Below the pieces are notes generated by a model, which saw only the letters and a list, made by a program, of their open reading frames with translations, had not been told where the DNA came from and made no database searches. Shown here in pieces: positions 8,923 through 17,037 of a DNA stretch of 38,059 nt (within the stretch, counting starts at the first letter, position 1; each line of letters starts with the position of its first letter). Source of the stretch: Burkholderiaceae bacterium (lineage in GTDB: Bacteria > Pseudomonadota > Gammaproteobacteria > Burkholderiales > Burkholderiaceae_A); NCBI GenBank assembly GCA_018882785.1, contig VERI01000015.1, forward strand, positions 1 to 38,059, read 5' to 3'. The translations under genes were made by a program, and so were the position numbers.

Positions 8923-9684
8923 ATGCAACGTAGTGCAAAGGGGATGCTCGGGGGGGCGTCCACCGCCGTGCCAATCAGTATTGGCTCAATCTCGACAAGC
9001 TGTGCGAACTGTTCAATGCACGAGCTCTGTCTGCCGGCGGTGGTAACCGATGATGATCTGGATCGGCTCGAGAACATTCTGTCCAAGCGGGTTCGAATCC
9101 CACGGGGCGAGACGCTCTATCGCTCGGGAGATGTATTTACGTCGCTATTTGCGGTGCGTCTTGGACATTTCAAGACCATCTATTCAGAGGGTCCGGCGAC
9201 CAAGCAGATTATTGGCTTTCAGATGTCTGGCGAGATTCTCGGCATGGAAGGCATCAGCCATACCCGGCACAAATGCAGCGCAGTTGCCCTCGAAGACAGC
9301 GAAGTCTGCGAAATACCGTATGCCCGACTGGAATCCCTGCTCACAGAGCTTCCCAGCCTTCAGGCGCACTTCCATCGAATGATGAGCCGAGAGATCGATC
9401 GTGAGCATCAGATCATGCTGCTGTTAGGCTCAATGAGTGCCGATCAGCGGGTGGCTGCGTTCTTATTGAACCTGTCCCGTCGTTACGAGGTTCGAGGATT
9501 CTCGCCGCATCATTTTGTTCTGCGAATGACCCGCGAGGATATTGGTAACTATCTCGGACTAACTATCGAGAGTGTTAGTCGGGTGTTCAGCCGTTTTAAG
9601 AAAAACGATTGGCTTGAAGGCTCTCCGCGAGATGTGAAGATTCTCGATCGGGCCGCCCTTGAAGACCTCTGCGTGAATCTCTGA
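8923..9684 (+). CDS. fnr: FNR-type oxygen-sensing transcriptional regulator
   Basis: This Crp/Fnr family regulator probably holds an oxygen-labile [4Fe-4S] cluster. Cys27, Cys30 and Cys36 form C-x2-C-x5-C and Cys118 is the fourth ligand, matching E. coli FNR (20, 23, 29, 122). A cyclic-nucleotide-fold domain and a dimerisation helix (I-D-R-E-H-Q-I-M-L-L-L-G) follow. The recognition helix L-T-I-E-S-V-S-R-V-F-S-R-F keeps the E-x2-S-R residues that read TTGAT half-sites. The ATG at 8923 gives 253 residues. The gene lies next to the cbb3 oxidase cluster, whose ccoN promoter has a fitting FNR box, so direct control is likely. Confidence 0.95.
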   Translation: MQRSAKGMLGGASTAVPISIGSISTSCANCSMHELCLPAVVTDDDLDRLENILSKRVRIPRGETLYRSGDVFTSLFAVRLGHFKTIYSEGPATKQIIGFQMSGEILGMEGISHTRHKCSAVALEDSEVCEIPYARLESLLTELPSLQAHFHRMMSREIDREHQIMLLLGSMSADQRVAAFLLNLSRRYEVRGFSPHHFVLRMTREDIGNYLGLTIESVSRVFSRFKKNDWLEGSPRDVKILDRAALEDLCVNL

Positions 9685-9697
9685 GGGCGGTGTAGGC

Positions 9698-10006
9698 CTA
9701 AAGCGAATAAGGTGAGCGTCTTTCGATGGGCTGTGATTCGGCGGGCCGGGTGAGCGACCAGGTCATGAAGCTTGAGATCGCGGCAAATACGAAGCAGATC
9801 AAAAACCCGATGGCGTAGGCGGCGAGCCGGTCAATTTCGACGGGTACGCCATGGACCACCAGGTCCTGGGGATCGATCAGGGAGAAAAACAACGCATTCA
9901 GTGCTGCAGCCGCTAGAAATGCAGGCCATAAAATCATCATGGCGGCCTTGGCACCACGAGAAGGTAGATGCGTGGGCGGCGGCGGTGTGTATGGAACGCG
10001 GGGCAT
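9698..10006 (-). CDS. Small membrane protein of the cbb3 oxidase operon, function unknown
   Basis: The 102-residue protein has a proline-rich N-terminus (P-Y-T-P-P-P-P-T), then two hydrophobic segments at about residues 24-42 and 63-86, so it should be an inner-membrane protein with two spans. I do not recognise a named family. It is the last gene of the ccoNOQPGH run, 21 bp after ccoH on the same strand, and ends 13 bp from the convergent fnr gene. Position suggests a role in assembly or stability of the oxidase, but nothing in the sequence proves it. The hydrophobic pattern and fixed location make a real gene likely. Confidence 0.75.
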   Translation of the reverse strand: MPRVPYTPPPPTHLPSRGAKAAMMILWPAFLAAAALNALFFSLIDPQDLVVHGVPVEIDRLAAYAIGFLICFVFAAISSFMTWSLTRPAESQPIERRSPYSL

Positions 10007-10027
10007 TTGATTCTCCTTTAACGGAGT

Positions 10028-10531
10028 TTATTGCACGAACCAAGTGGCTTTTACACGCCAGGTCGACTGGTCATCTTCCATCTGGGCGTACCAACGGCCA
10101 GAGGCGATGCCGGGAACTTCGGAGCGGTATCGCTGGGGGCCAGACTGATCAAGTGTGGCCAAGATATCCATGTGATTGAGGGTAGGGTGAGAGAGTCTAA
10201 GGCGAATAAAGGCCGGCGGCTTAACCCCTTGGGCAGCACTGAACATGACTTCGATACGCTGACTGCCTGAAGGCATGGGCGTGATTGTGGACTGCAGTAC
10301 GACCGCCTGATCCATCGCGGCCTGATCTTTCTCCAGACGCTGATTAATGGCTCGGCCTTCCTTGTAGTAATCATCGGCCACCAGGCTGTCTGCGGTGCTA
10401 ACCGCGATCCAGATCGTGATGCTGCCCGCAATGATGGCGGAGGCTGGAATGCCAATCAGAAACCAGACCCAGCCATGCCGATACCACGGACGGTGTTCAT
10501 GTGTGGGATGTTGTTGGACGGACATAAACAT
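10028..10531 (-). CDS. ccoH: FixH/CcoH family cbb3 oxidase assembly protein
   Basis: FixH/CcoH is a membrane-anchored accessory protein required for assembly or stability of cbb3 oxidase. The 167-residue protein has a single membrane span (about residues 23-44) after a His-rich cytoplasmic end. Just after it comes the family signature A-D-D-Y-Y-K-E-G-x-A-I-N-Q-x-L, then a periplasmic beta-rich domain ending in W-Y-A-Q-M-E-D and W-R-V-K-A-T-W. It sits two bases downstream of ccoG, the usual place. The first codons are M-F-M-S; the second Met could also be the start. Confidence 0.92.
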   Translation of the reverse strand: MFMSVQQHPTHEHRPWYRHGWVWFLIGIPASAIIAGSITIWIAVSTADSLVADDYYKEGRAINQRLEKDQAAMDQAVVLQSTITPMPSGSQRIEVMFSAAQGVKPPAFIRLRLSHPTLNHMDILATLDQSGPQRYRSEVPGIASGRWYAQMEDDQSTWRVKATWFVQ

Positions 10532-10533
10532 GA

Positions 10534-11952
10534 TTATCTCGGAATAAAGAAGGTGGCTTTCTCATCGACGCCGACGCCCGGGTGGCTGACCGAGTCGATA
10601 CGAACAGAAATCTTGTGGGGCCCCTGGGCAACTTTCTGCAGATCGGTGATCGGGGCATGCATGCGAACGACCACCAGTTGGGTGGAGGTGGCTGGGACGT
10701 CAACGGTATCGCTACTGGCAACGGCAAGTCCTGGCAGGCCGGTGACGGTGAGCTTATAGGTGTGGGGCCTTTCATCGGTGTTGATGAACTGGAATTGATA
10801 TGTGTTTTCAATCCAGACACCTTCGACCTCTCGGGCCAGAGCGCCACGGTCACGCATGATGTCGACCTTCAACGGGGTTCGCATCCACAGCGATGCCAAG
10901 ACGGCCGATACGATCAGGGTCAGGATTACGGTGTAGATGATGACCCGCGGACGGAAGATATGCGCCCGCAGCTCTTTGGGTGAATAGCCCTTGGCGATGG
11001 CGTTCTGGGTGGAGTAGCGGATCAGCCCTCGCGGGTAGTTCATTTTATCCATGATGCTGTCGCAGCCATCTGCACATAGGCCACAGCCGATACACTCGTA
11101 TTGCAGCCCCATTCGGATATCGATGCCTGTTGGGCAGACGTCGACACAGACGCCGCAGTCAATACAGTCGCCTTTTCCTGCGGCGCGATGGTCGATTTTC
11201 TTTGACCGTGACCCTCTGGGTTCGCCGCGTGTTTCATCGTAGGTTACGATCATCGTATCGTAGTCAAACATCACGCTCTGAAAGCGTGCATAAGGACACA
11301 TATATTTACAAACCTGCTCACGCATGAATCCTGCCTGCAGCATCGTGAAGCCGGAGTAGAAAAGAATCCAAAATGTCTGCCAGGGGCCTAGCGTATTGGA
11401 TAATACGAGCCCGCCCAGCTCCCGAATTGGCGTGAAGTAGCCTGCAAATGTGAATCCTGTCCACAGCGCGACCACCGACCAGGCGAGTATCTTCAGGCTA
11501 CGGCGGGTCAGCCGCTCACGGACGGGGCCTTTGCTGTCCAGGCGCATGCGTTTGGCCCGATCGCCCTCGATCCAGTGCTCAATCTTCATAAAGATCTCGG
11601 TGTATACCGTCTGCGGGCATGCGTATCCACAGAAAAGCCGGCCCGCGATCGCGGTAAACAGGAATAATCCGAACGCGCTGCAGACCAGTAAGGCCGTCAG
11701 GTAGATAAAGTCTTGTGGCCAGAGCACCAGGCCGAAGATGTAAAACTTTCGCTCAACCAGGTTGAGTAAAACGGCAGGCCGGCCCTCCCAGTTGAGCCAG
11801 GGCAGACCGTAATAGAGCAGCTGGGTGGCCCAGACCAGCAGCCATCGGCGCGAGTTGAATGTGCCCTTCACCTCCCGCGGATAGAGTTTTTTTCGCGGGG
11901 CGTATAAAAGAACGGTCTGTTCCGTTGATCCCGTAGGGGTGTCACCGGGCAT
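10534..11952 (-). CDS. ccoG: CcoG (FixG/RdxA) cupric reductase, polyferredoxin of cbb3 assembly
   Basis: CcoG is a membrane-bound iron-sulfur protein reported to reduce Cu(II) to Cu(I) during copper delivery to cbb3 oxidase. The 472-residue protein has several membrane helices in its first half with C-G-Y-A-C-P-Q-T, then C-K-Y-M-C-P-Y-A-R-F-Q. Two ferredoxin-type cluster motifs follow, C-I-D-C-G-V-C-V-D-V-C-P and C-I-G-C-G-L-C-A-D-G-C. The C-terminal periplasmic domain has an immunoglobulin-like fold pattern anchored by a last helix. It lies 45 bp after ccoP and 2 bp before ccoH, in the standard ccoNOQP-GH order. Confidence 0.97.
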   Translation of the reverse strand: MPGDTPTGSTEQTVLLYAPRKKLYPREVKGTFNSRRWLLVWATQLLYYGLPWLNWEGRPAVLLNLVERKFYIFGLVLWPQDFIYLTALLVCSAFGLFLFTAIAGRLFCGYACPQTVYTEIFMKIEHWIEGDRAKRMRLDSKGPVRERLTRRSLKILAWSVVALWTGFTFAGYFTPIRELGGLVLSNTLGPWQTFWILFYSGFTMLQAGFMREQVCKYMCPYARFQSVMFDYDTMIVTYDETRGEPRGSRSKKIDHRAAGKGDCIDCGVCVDVCPTGIDIRMGLQYECIGCGLCADGCDSIMDKMNYPRGLIRYSTQNAIAKGYSPKELRAHIFRPRVIIYTVILTLIVSAVLASLWMRTPLKVDIMRDRGALAREVEGVWIENTYQFQFINTDERPHTYKLTVTGLPGLAVASSDTVDVPATSTQLVVVRMHAPITDLQKVAQGPHKISVRIDSVSHPGVGVDEKATFFIPR

Positions 11953-11997
11953 GCTGGCTGGCCAAGGTGTCGGCTAAATGAGATCGCGCTCGGGGTT

Positions 11998-12903
11998 CTA
12001 TTTCTGTTTTGAAAGACTCAGTACATAGGCAGAGACGATGTGAGATTTCTCCTCGCCAAGGAATTCCTTCCAGGCTGGCATCACCCCGTTTCTGCCTTCG
12101 TTGATGGTCTTGGTAATTCCCGCCACCGTGCCGCTCACCAGCCAGATCTTGTCAGTCAGGTTGGGAGCGCCCATGGCGATGTTTCCTTTTCCGTCTGCAC
12201 CATGGCAGGCGGCGCAGGCAGCAAAAAGAGGCTTGCCAGCGGCCGCCTTGGCCTCGTCGTGCGGACTGCCAGACAGGCTCAGCACGTAGTTGGCCACGTT
12301 CTCAACGGCCTGTGGGCTGCCCAACGCTGCGCCCATCGGAGGCATCACACCCTGACGGCCTGCCAGAACACTGGTCTTGATTGCTTCAGCGGTGTTTCCC
12401 CACAGCCAATCATTGTCGGCGAGATTCGGAAAACCTTTTGCGCCGCGTCCATCAGAGCCGTGACATTGTGCGCAGTTGTTAAGAAAAATGCGCTGACCGA
12501 TGGCCAGACCAGCGGGATCCTTTGCGACATCATCGAGGGTCATCGATGCGTATTTTGCGTAGATCGGTCCATATTCTTTGGCGGCCTTTTCGAGCTCCCT
12601 GGTGTGCTGACCAGTGGATGTCCAGCCCAATGCGCCAGAGCTTCTGCCAAGCCCGGGATACAGCAGCAGGTAGACGATTGAGAAGACAACCGTGATGTAA
12701 AAAAGCATCATCCACCAGCGTGGAAGCGGGTTGTTGTATTCCTGAAGGTTCTCATCCCAGACGTGTCCGGTGGTGCCTGGGTCTGCGCCGGGCTTCACCT
12801 TCTGTCGTGACAGCATCCATAGAAAGACACCGCATCCAATCACCGATATGACGGTGATGATCATCACGTATAGGTTCCAAAACTCGCTGGTAAAGTCTGC
12901 CAT
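11998..12903 (-). CDS. ccoP: cbb3 cytochrome c oxidase subunit III, diheme cytochrome CcoP
   Basis: CcoP passes electrons from cytochrome c towards CcoO and CcoN. The 301-residue protein has two membrane helices (about residues 10-31 and 63-83) with the typical H-V-W-D-E-N-L-Q-E-Y-N-N-P-L-P-R-W-W between them, then two cytochrome c domains. Heme attachment motifs are C134-A-Q-C-H and C220-A-A-C-H. Each domain has a plausible methionine ligand in V-M-P-P-M or V-M-P-A-W. It is the fourth structural gene of the operon, 24 bp after ccoQ. Confidence 0.97.
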   Translation of the reverse strand: MADFTSEFWNLYVMIITVISVIGCGVFLWMLSRQKVKPGADPGTTGHVWDENLQEYNNPLPRWWMMLFYITVVFSIVYLLLYPGLGRSSGALGWTSTGQHTRELEKAAKEYGPIYAKYASMTLDDVAKDPAGLAIGQRIFLNNCAQCHGSDGRGAKGFPNLADNDWLWGNTAEAIKTSVLAGRQGVMPPMGAALGSPQAVENVANYVLSLSGSPHDEAKAAAGKPLFAACAACHGADGKGNIAMGAPNLTDKIWLVSGTVAGITKTINEGRNGVMPAWKEFLGEEKSHIVSAYVLSLSKQK

Positions 12904-12927
12904 AGCGTTCTCGCTTATCGATCGTGG

Positions 12928-13095
12928 TTACTTCTTGGATTGCTCCGTTGGCGGGGGCGTATCGTCTTGCAAGGGAATCATTGCGTTGCGATCCATCTCC
13001 GCCTTCTGTTTTTTTCCAAAGACCCAGAAAATCATCGCAATGAAGGCCACAACGCCCACGAGGGTGAGAACGCTGTGAAAGTTGACGGTGTTCAT
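12928..13095 (-). CDS. ccoQ: cbb3 oxidase small subunit CcoQ
   Basis: I found this 55-residue gene by translating the gap between ccoO and ccoP. It starts M-N-T-V-N-F-H-S-V-L, has one membrane helix at about residues 9-26, followed by W-V-F-G-K-K-Q-K-A-E-M-D, a charged linker and the acidic patch P-L-Q-D-D. This layout is the standard CcoQ form: one span, then a short basic and acidic tail. CcoQ stabilises the association of CcoP with the CcoN-CcoO core. It ends with TAA 24 bp before ccoP and starts 24 bp after ccoO. The position between ccoO and ccoP is diagnostic. Confidence 0.9.
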   Translation of the reverse strand: MNTVNFHSVLTLVGVVAFIAMIFWVFGKKQKAEMDRNAMIPLQDDTPPPTEQSKK

Positions 13096-13119
13096 TCCGG
13101 TGATTCCTCTCGCTGGTGC

Positions 13120-13737
13120 TTAGCTGCGTTTATCTTTGAGCGCCAGTCCGAGCGACTGCAGATAGGCAATCAGGGCGTCCATCTCGGTCTTGCCCTTGGT
13201 CTCTTCTACTGAGGCTTTGATCTGCTCATCGGTGTACGGGTGGCCCAGGGTGCGCAGAACACTTAGCTTCTTTGGCATGATCTCCGCATCCACCTGATTG
13301 CTGGCAAGCCAGGGGTATGCAGGCATATTTGATTCGGGTACGACATCACGCGGATTCATCAGGTGCACGCGATGCCACTCATCGCTGTAGCGGCCGCCGA
13401 CGCGGTGAAGATCTGGTCCGGTGCGTTTAGATCCCCACTGGAAGGGCCGGTCATAGACGAACTCGCCGGCCACCGAATAGTGTCCATAGCGCTCAGTTTC
13501 TGCTCGGAAGGGCCGAATCATCTGTGAGTGGCAGTTGTAGCAGCCCTCGCGGATGTAGACGTCGCGGCCCGCCAGTTGTAGCGCCGTGTATGGCTGAAGG
13601 CCTTTCACGGGTTCTGTTGTGGATTTCTGGAAGAACAGCGGAACGATCTCCACCAAGCCACCGATGGCTACTGTGATCAGCACCAGCACGATCAGTAGTG
13701 CTGGGCTCTTTTCGATTCTTTCGTGTGCTGCAGGCAT
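13120..13737 (-). CDS. ccoO: cbb3 cytochrome c oxidase subunit II, monoheme CcoO
   Basis: CcoO is the membrane-anchored monoheme cytochrome c that delivers electrons to the CcoN active site. The 205-residue protein has one N-terminal helix (about residues 13-36), the characteristic V-E-I-V-P-L-F-F stretch, the heme motif C66-Y-N-C-H with [15 protein letters not shown], and S-N-M-P-A-Y-P-W carrying the axial methionine. The length matches the family (about 200). It follows ccoN by 26 bp. Confidence 0.97.
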   Translation of the reverse strand: MPAAHERIEKSPALLIVLVLITVAIGGLVEIVPLFFQKSTTEPVKGLQPYTALQLAGRDVYIREGCYNCHSQMIRPFRAETERYGHYSVAGEFVYDRPFQWGSKRTGPDLHRVGGRYSDEWHRVHLMNPRDVVPESNMPAYPWLASNQVDAEIMPKKLSVLRTLGHPYTDEQIKASVEETKGKTEMDALIAYLQSLGLALKDKRS

Positions 13738-13763
13738 CTGTCTATTCCTTATCGGGTGTTGAT

Positions 13764-15191
13764 CTAGGCATGCGCTACGGCGGGGATGCGGGCATCAACC
13801 GCCTGTGGCTGCCGGATGGTCATGAACATATTCCAGGCCATGATCAGCATTCCCGCGAGATAGAGCAGGCCACCGAGCAGGCGGATCGAGTAATAGGGAT
13901 AGGTTGCCTTGATGCTTTCAATAAAGGCATAGGTCAGCGATCCATCCGGATTGACTGCACGCCACATCAACCCCTGCATGACACCGGCGATCCACATTGC
14001 GGCGATGTAGAAAACAATGCCCAAAGTGGCCACCCAGAAGTGAACCTCAATTGCTTTGACGCTGTACATTTCGCGCTTGCCGGCAAGGCGGGGCAGCAGG
14101 TAATACATGGCGCCCATCGAGATCATGCCCACCCAGCCCAGTGCGCCGGAGTGGACATGGCCCACTGTCCAGTCTGTGTAATGCGATAGCGCATTGACTG
14201 TCTTGATCGACATCATGGGACCCTCGAAGGTGGACATACCGTAAAACGAAATTGAGGTAATCAGGAACTTCAGGATCGGGTCTGTCCGCAGTTTGTGCCA
14301 TGCGCCGGACAGCGTCATGACGCCGTTGATCATGCCGCCCCAGGATGGCGCCAGAAGAATCAGTGAGAACACCATGCCAAGGGATTGGGCCCAGTCGGGC
14401 AAGGCCGTGTAATGCAGGTGGTGGGGCCCAGCCCACATGTAGGTAAATATCAAGGCCCAGAAGTGCACGATCGATAGGCGGTAGGAATAGACTGGCCGTT
14501 CGGCCTGCTTGGGCATGAAGTAGTACATCATGCCCAGGAACCCTGCAGTGAGAAAAAAGCCAACCGCATTGTGTCCGTACCACCACTGGATCATCGCGTC
14601 CTGGACACCCGCGTAGGCCGAATACGATTTGGTGAGGCTAACGGGAAGGGCGGCGCTATTGACAATGTGCAGCAGCGCCACGGTCAGAATAAATGCACCG
14701 AAGAACCAGTTGGCGACATAGATATGTTCAATCTTGCGCTTAAAGATGGTGCCGAAGAAGACCACCGCATAGGCAACCCAGACTGCGGCGATCAGCAGGT
14801 CAATTGGCCATTCGAGCTCAGCGTACTCTTTGCCGCTGGTGATGCCGAGGGGAAGCGTGATCGCTGCGAGCACGATAATGATCTGCCAGCCCCAGAACGT
14901 GAAGGCGGCCAGACCATCGCTAAATAGCCGGGCATGGCAGGTGCGCTGCACGACGTAATAGGAGGTTGCAAACAGGGCGCAGCCACCGAAGGCGAATATC
15001 ACCGCATTGGTGTGCAGCGGGCGTAGCCTGCCATAGGATAAAAAGGACCAGTGTGGGGTCAGGTCGGGAAAGGCCAATTGCGCCGCGATGATCACGCCAA
15101 CGAGCATGCCGACCACGCCCCAGATGACCGTCATGACGGCGAACTGCTTGACGATCTTGTAGTTATATTCACCCGCTGTGGTGACGGACAT
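13764..15191 (-). CDS. ccoN: cbb3 cytochrome c oxidase catalytic subunit I, CcoN
   Basis: CcoN is the heme-copper oxygen-reducing subunit of the high-affinity cbb3 oxidase, used under low oxygen. The 475-residue protein has about twelve hydrophobic helices. Key parts are [10 protein letters not shown] (heme ligand His), [12 protein letters not shown] with a CuB ligand, A-G-P-H-H-L-H-Y-T with further CuB ligands, and [14 protein letters not shown] with the heme b3 and b ligands. It is the first structural gene of the operon. The leader has an FNR box, a -10 hexamer and a ribosome site, AGGGGGAA. ccoS lies upstream on the same strand. Confidence 0.98.
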   Translation of the reverse strand: MSVTTAGEYNYKIVKQFAVMTVIWGVVGMLVGVIIAAQLAFPDLTPHWSFLSYGRLRPLHTNAVIFAFGGCALFATSYYVVQRTCHARLFSDGLAAFTFWGWQIIIVLAAITLPLGITSGKEYAELEWPIDLLIAAVWVAYAVVFFGTIFKRKIEHIYVANWFFGAFILTVALLHIVNSAALPVSLTKSYSAYAGVQDAMIQWWYGHNAVGFFLTAGFLGMMYYFMPKQAERPVYSYRLSIVHFWALIFTYMWAGPHHLHYTALPDWAQSLGMVFSLILLAPSWGGMINGVMTLSGAWHKLRTDPILKFLITSISFYGMSTFEGPMMSIKTVNALSHYTDWTVGHVHSGALGWVGMISMGAMYYLLPRLAGKREMYSVKAIEVHFWVATLGIVFYIAAMWIAGVMQGLMWRAVNPDGSLTYAFIESIKATYPYYSIRLLGGLLYLAGMLIMAWNMFMTIRQPQAVDARIPAVAHA

Positions 15192-15230
15192 GATGAGATT
15201 CCCCCTGAAGTTGGATCAGTAGCGCGGGTC

Positions 15231-15236
15231 AGTGTA
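15231..15236 (-). promoter_or_regulatory. Putative -10 hexamer of the ccoN promoter
   Basis: Reading on the minus strand the hexamer is TACACT, four of six matches to TATAAT. It sets a start point near 15224, which places the FNR box centre (15265.5) exactly at -41.5, the class II FNR-activated geometry. No good -35 box is needed or seen, as expected for an activator-dependent promoter. Confidence 0.55.
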
Positions 15237-15258
15237 ATCCCCTACCCTGGAAAAGGGG

Positions 15259-15272
15259 TTGACCTACGTCAA
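15259..15272 (-). promoter_or_regulatory. FNR-binding box upstream of ccoN
   Basis: TTGACCTACGTCAA is a perfect dyad, TTGAC-N4-GTCAA, close to the FNR consensus TTGAT-N4-ATCAA and keeping the essential TTGA-N6-TCAA core. It lies 68-81 bp upstream of the ccoN ATG. An fnr gene with the matching recognition residues is encoded 6 kb away in this window. Confidence 0.8.
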
Positions 15273-15305
15273 CCGCTTGCCACACAAAATGTTGATCAAT
15301 GGGGT

Positions 15306-15322
15306 GGTTGTCATAGACAACC
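15306..15322. repeat. Inverted repeat between ccoS and the ccoN promoter
   Basis: GGTTGTC and GACAACC flank ATA, a perfect seven-base inverted repeat. It lies between the FNR box and the ccoS stop. It could be a second regulator site for ccoN or a hairpin ending ccoS transcription. No T-run follows in either direction, so a standard terminator is doubtful. Adjacent TTGATCAA at 15292-15299 is another short palindrome of unknown role. Confidence 0.45.
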
Positions 15323-15341
15323 GTTTGACGCTAGATGCGGG

Positions 15342-15527
15342 TCAATCTGCGCGGTTTGGCTGTTGCTTGCCAGCTGGTCTCTGGGGCCGGTCATCGTCAA
15401 GGAGAATCCGACGCGCTGGGCTTTCCGTGTCATCGAATTGTCCGGCATCGGACATCCTGAAAAAGAGCCAGACCGCTAATCCGAGTACGGCCAGGCTGAT
15501 GACAATCAGTAGTGGCAAGACTTCCAT
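15342..15527 (-). CDS. ccoS: cbb3 oxidase maturation protein CcoS
   Basis: CcoS is a small membrane protein needed for cofactor insertion (heme b and copper) into CcoN. The 61-residue product has one N-terminal helix (about residues 2-23) and the diagnostic follow-up F-F-R-M-S-D-A-G-Q-F-D-D-T-E-S-P-A-R-R-I-L-L-D-D-D, then a basic tail. I take the ATG at 15527; a GTG one codon earlier is possible. In most genomes ccoS directly follows ccoI. Here it is separated from ccoI by a 3.8 kb oppositely oriented molybdenum hydroxylase operon and instead stands alone upstream of ccoN. Confidence 0.93.
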   Translation of the reverse strand: MEVLPLLIVISLAVLGLAVWLFFRMSDAGQFDDTESPARRILLDDDRPQRPAGKQQPNRAD

Positions 15528-15590
15528 CACGACAGGTTACACCGATATAAATGGGAAAACCCTGACTGTTGGGTGATTCCGCATCCACGC

Positions 15591-15596
15591 CATAAT
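15591..15596 (+). promoter_or_regulatory. Putative -10 hexamer of the molybdenum hydroxylase operon
   Basis: CATAAT matches five of six bases of TATAAT. A weak -35 candidate, TTGGGT at 15569-15574, lies 16 bp upstream. The start point would fall near 15603, inside the operator-like palindrome that begins two bases after this hexamer. This is the geometry of a repressed promoter. Confidence 0.45.
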
Positions 15597-15597
15597 T

Positions 15598-15612
15598 TGA
15601 TCAATTGATCAA
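15598..15612 (+). promoter_or_regulatory. Operator-like palindrome upstream of the molybdenum hydroxylase operon (copy 1 of 3)
   Basis: TGATCAATTGATCAA sits in the perfect 18-base palindrome 15596-15613. Near-identical sequences occur upstream of the transporter operon (24192-24206) and the BKACE operon (34083-34097), in the same orientation relative to transcription. I infer a shared repressor, most simply the TetR protein encoded at 23441-24109. FNR is unlikely, because its half-sites would be separated by six bases rather than four. Confidence 0.7.
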
Positions 15613-15664
15613 ACAAGAGCGCCAAAGTGGCCGTGCCACAGAGCGAGGCGGAGAGGGAGGCGGG

Positions 15665-16528
15665 GTGAAGGCAGGAACATTTCATTATGAGCGGCCAGCC
15701 AGTGTGGCCGAGGCCTTGGCGGTAAAACGTAAATGGGGCGACGCGGGCCGTTTCCTGGCCGGAGGCCAGAGCCTGATGCCTGCCGTCAATATGCGGTTTG
15801 ATGCGTCATCTTGTCTGATTGATTTAAACCGCGTGGAAGAGTTACGCGGCATTCGACGATCCGACAATCATGTGGTCATCGGCGCCATGGCCACCCATAC
15901 CGAGGTAATGGAGTCGGCATTGATCGCTGAGACACTGCCGATACTTCGGGAGGTCGGCGCCCATCTTGCGCATACCGCGATTCGTAATCGCGGCACATTC
16001 GGCGGCAGTCTTGCCCTGGCCGATCCGGCGGCAGAGTGGCCGGCCGCCTGTCTTTTACTGGACGCTGAGATTCGGATGATGGGAGACCAGGGCCCGTGGA
16101 GCTGTCCAACATCCGACTTTCTTCAGGGCCTGTATGCCACTCGGCTTGGAGAAAACGATCTGCTCGAATCGGTGGCCATTCCGATTCCGGCGGCAAATGA
16201 GCGGTATGCGGTGATTGAATTGGCCCGCCGGCGAGGGGACTTCGCCGTGGCCGCGATACTGGCCCGTGGGCAGGTGGTGGGGACGCGGCTCGAGAACCTC
16301 GCGATCGTATTGTTTGGGGTCTCCGATCGGCCATTGCGTCTTGCTGCAGTCGAGTCGACTGCAGCGGCCATGGCCAACTCTGGCCAATCCGAGGGGATTT
16401 CAGATGCCGTTCGTGACTTATTGGCATCGGTACATATCGTGGCGGACCTGACCCACTCTGTTCAGGCCAAGCGCCATCTCTGCGGGGTGCTGGTGCGCCG
16501 TGCAGTTCATCAACTTTTATCTGCATGA
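15665..16528 (+). CDS. Molybdenum hydroxylase FAD-binding (medium) subunit, CoxM/CutM-like
   Basis: The 287-residue protein is the FAD subunit of a heterotrimeric xanthine-oxidase-family hydroxylase, passing electrons from the 2Fe-2S clusters to an acceptor. FAD motifs are A-G-G-Q-S-L-M-P near residues 31-38 and R-N-R-G-T-F-G-G-S near 109-117, followed by D-P-A-A-E-W-P. The start I prefer is GTG at 15665, with GAGAGGGAGG directly upstream. A start at 15605 would lie inside the operator-like palindrome. It overlaps the 2Fe-2S subunit gene (ATGA), so the two are translationally coupled. The substrate cannot be told from this subunit. It stands between ccoS and ccoI on the opposite strand. Confidence 0.92.
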   Translation: MKAGTFHYERPASVAEALAVKRKWGDAGRFLAGGQSLMPAVNMRFDASSCLIDLNRVEELRGIRRSDNHVVIGAMATHTEVMESALIAETLPILREVGAHLAHTAIRNRGTFGGSLALADPAAEWPAACLLLDAEIRMMGDQGPWSCPTSDFLQGLYATRLGENDLLESVAIPIPAANERYAVIELARRRGDFAVAAILARGQVVGTRLENLAIVLFGVSDRPLRLAAVESTAAAMANSGQSEGISDAVRDLLASVHIVADLTHSVQAKRHLCGVLVRRAVHQLLSA

Positions 16529-17037
16529 TCAAGGAGCCTAGGGTGGATCAGGTCACAGTTCGATTGTCTTTAAATGGTGCAGAGGTCGAGGCGTCTGTTG
16601 AGCCCAGAGTGCATGCGATTGATTTTCTTCGAGAGCGTTACGAACTCTCCAGCCCACGAGTAGGCTGCGAGCATGGGGTCTGCGGTGCCTGCACGATCCG
16701 TGTCAACGGAAGGATTGTCCGGGGCTGTTTGTTACTTGCGGTTCAGCTTGATGGCGCCGAGGTACAGACGCTCGAGGGGCTCACGGCGGCAGGTGAAATC
16801 GCTGATCTTCAGCAGGCGTTTCACGAACGTAATGCCATGCAGTGTGGTTATTGCACCTCCGGCATGCTGATGGCGAGTCAGGAATATCTTCAGACAGCGA
16901 CCTCGTGCAGCCGAGAGGCTATTCGAGAGCATTTATCCGGTAATTACTGTCGATGCACCGGCTACGAGGCCATCGTTGATGCGGTCGCCAAGGTCGCGGT
17001 GACCCGAGGACTGAAGCTCCAGGGAGACAACGCATGA
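16525..17037 (+). CDS. Molybdenum hydroxylase 2Fe-2S (small) subunit, CoxS/CutS-like
   Basis: The 170-residue protein carries two [2Fe-2S] clusters that relay electrons from the molybdenum site to FAD. The plant-type ferredoxin domain has C48, C53, C56 and C68 (V-G-C-E-H-G-V-C-G-A-C). The alpha-helical domain has C107-G-Y-C110 and C142-R-C144-T-G-Y. All eight ligands are present and the length is typical. It overlaps both neighbours by four bases, making an M-S-L ordered operon as in carbon monoxide dehydrogenase and related aldehyde or N-heterocycle hydroxylases. Confidence 0.95.
   Translation: MIKEPRVDQVTVRLSLNGAEVEASVEPRVHAIDFLRERYELSSPRVGCEHGVCGACTIRVNGRIVRGCLLLAVQLDGAEVQTLEGLTAAGEIADLQQAFHERNAMQCGYCTSGMLMASQEYLQTATSCSREAIREHLSGNYCRCTGYEAIVDAVAKVAVTRGLKLQGDNA

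Noticed and set aside
15292-15299. A fourth copy of the TGATCA operator before ccoN
   Set aside because: Only the first half (TGATCA) is present; the following bases are GC-rich and lack the second half, and the -10-like hexamer is absent.
15596-15613. FNR box upstream of the molybdenum hydroxylase operon
   Set aside because: TTGAT and ATCAA are present but separated by six bases, whereas FNR needs four. The match to the sites at 24192 and 34097 explains it better.
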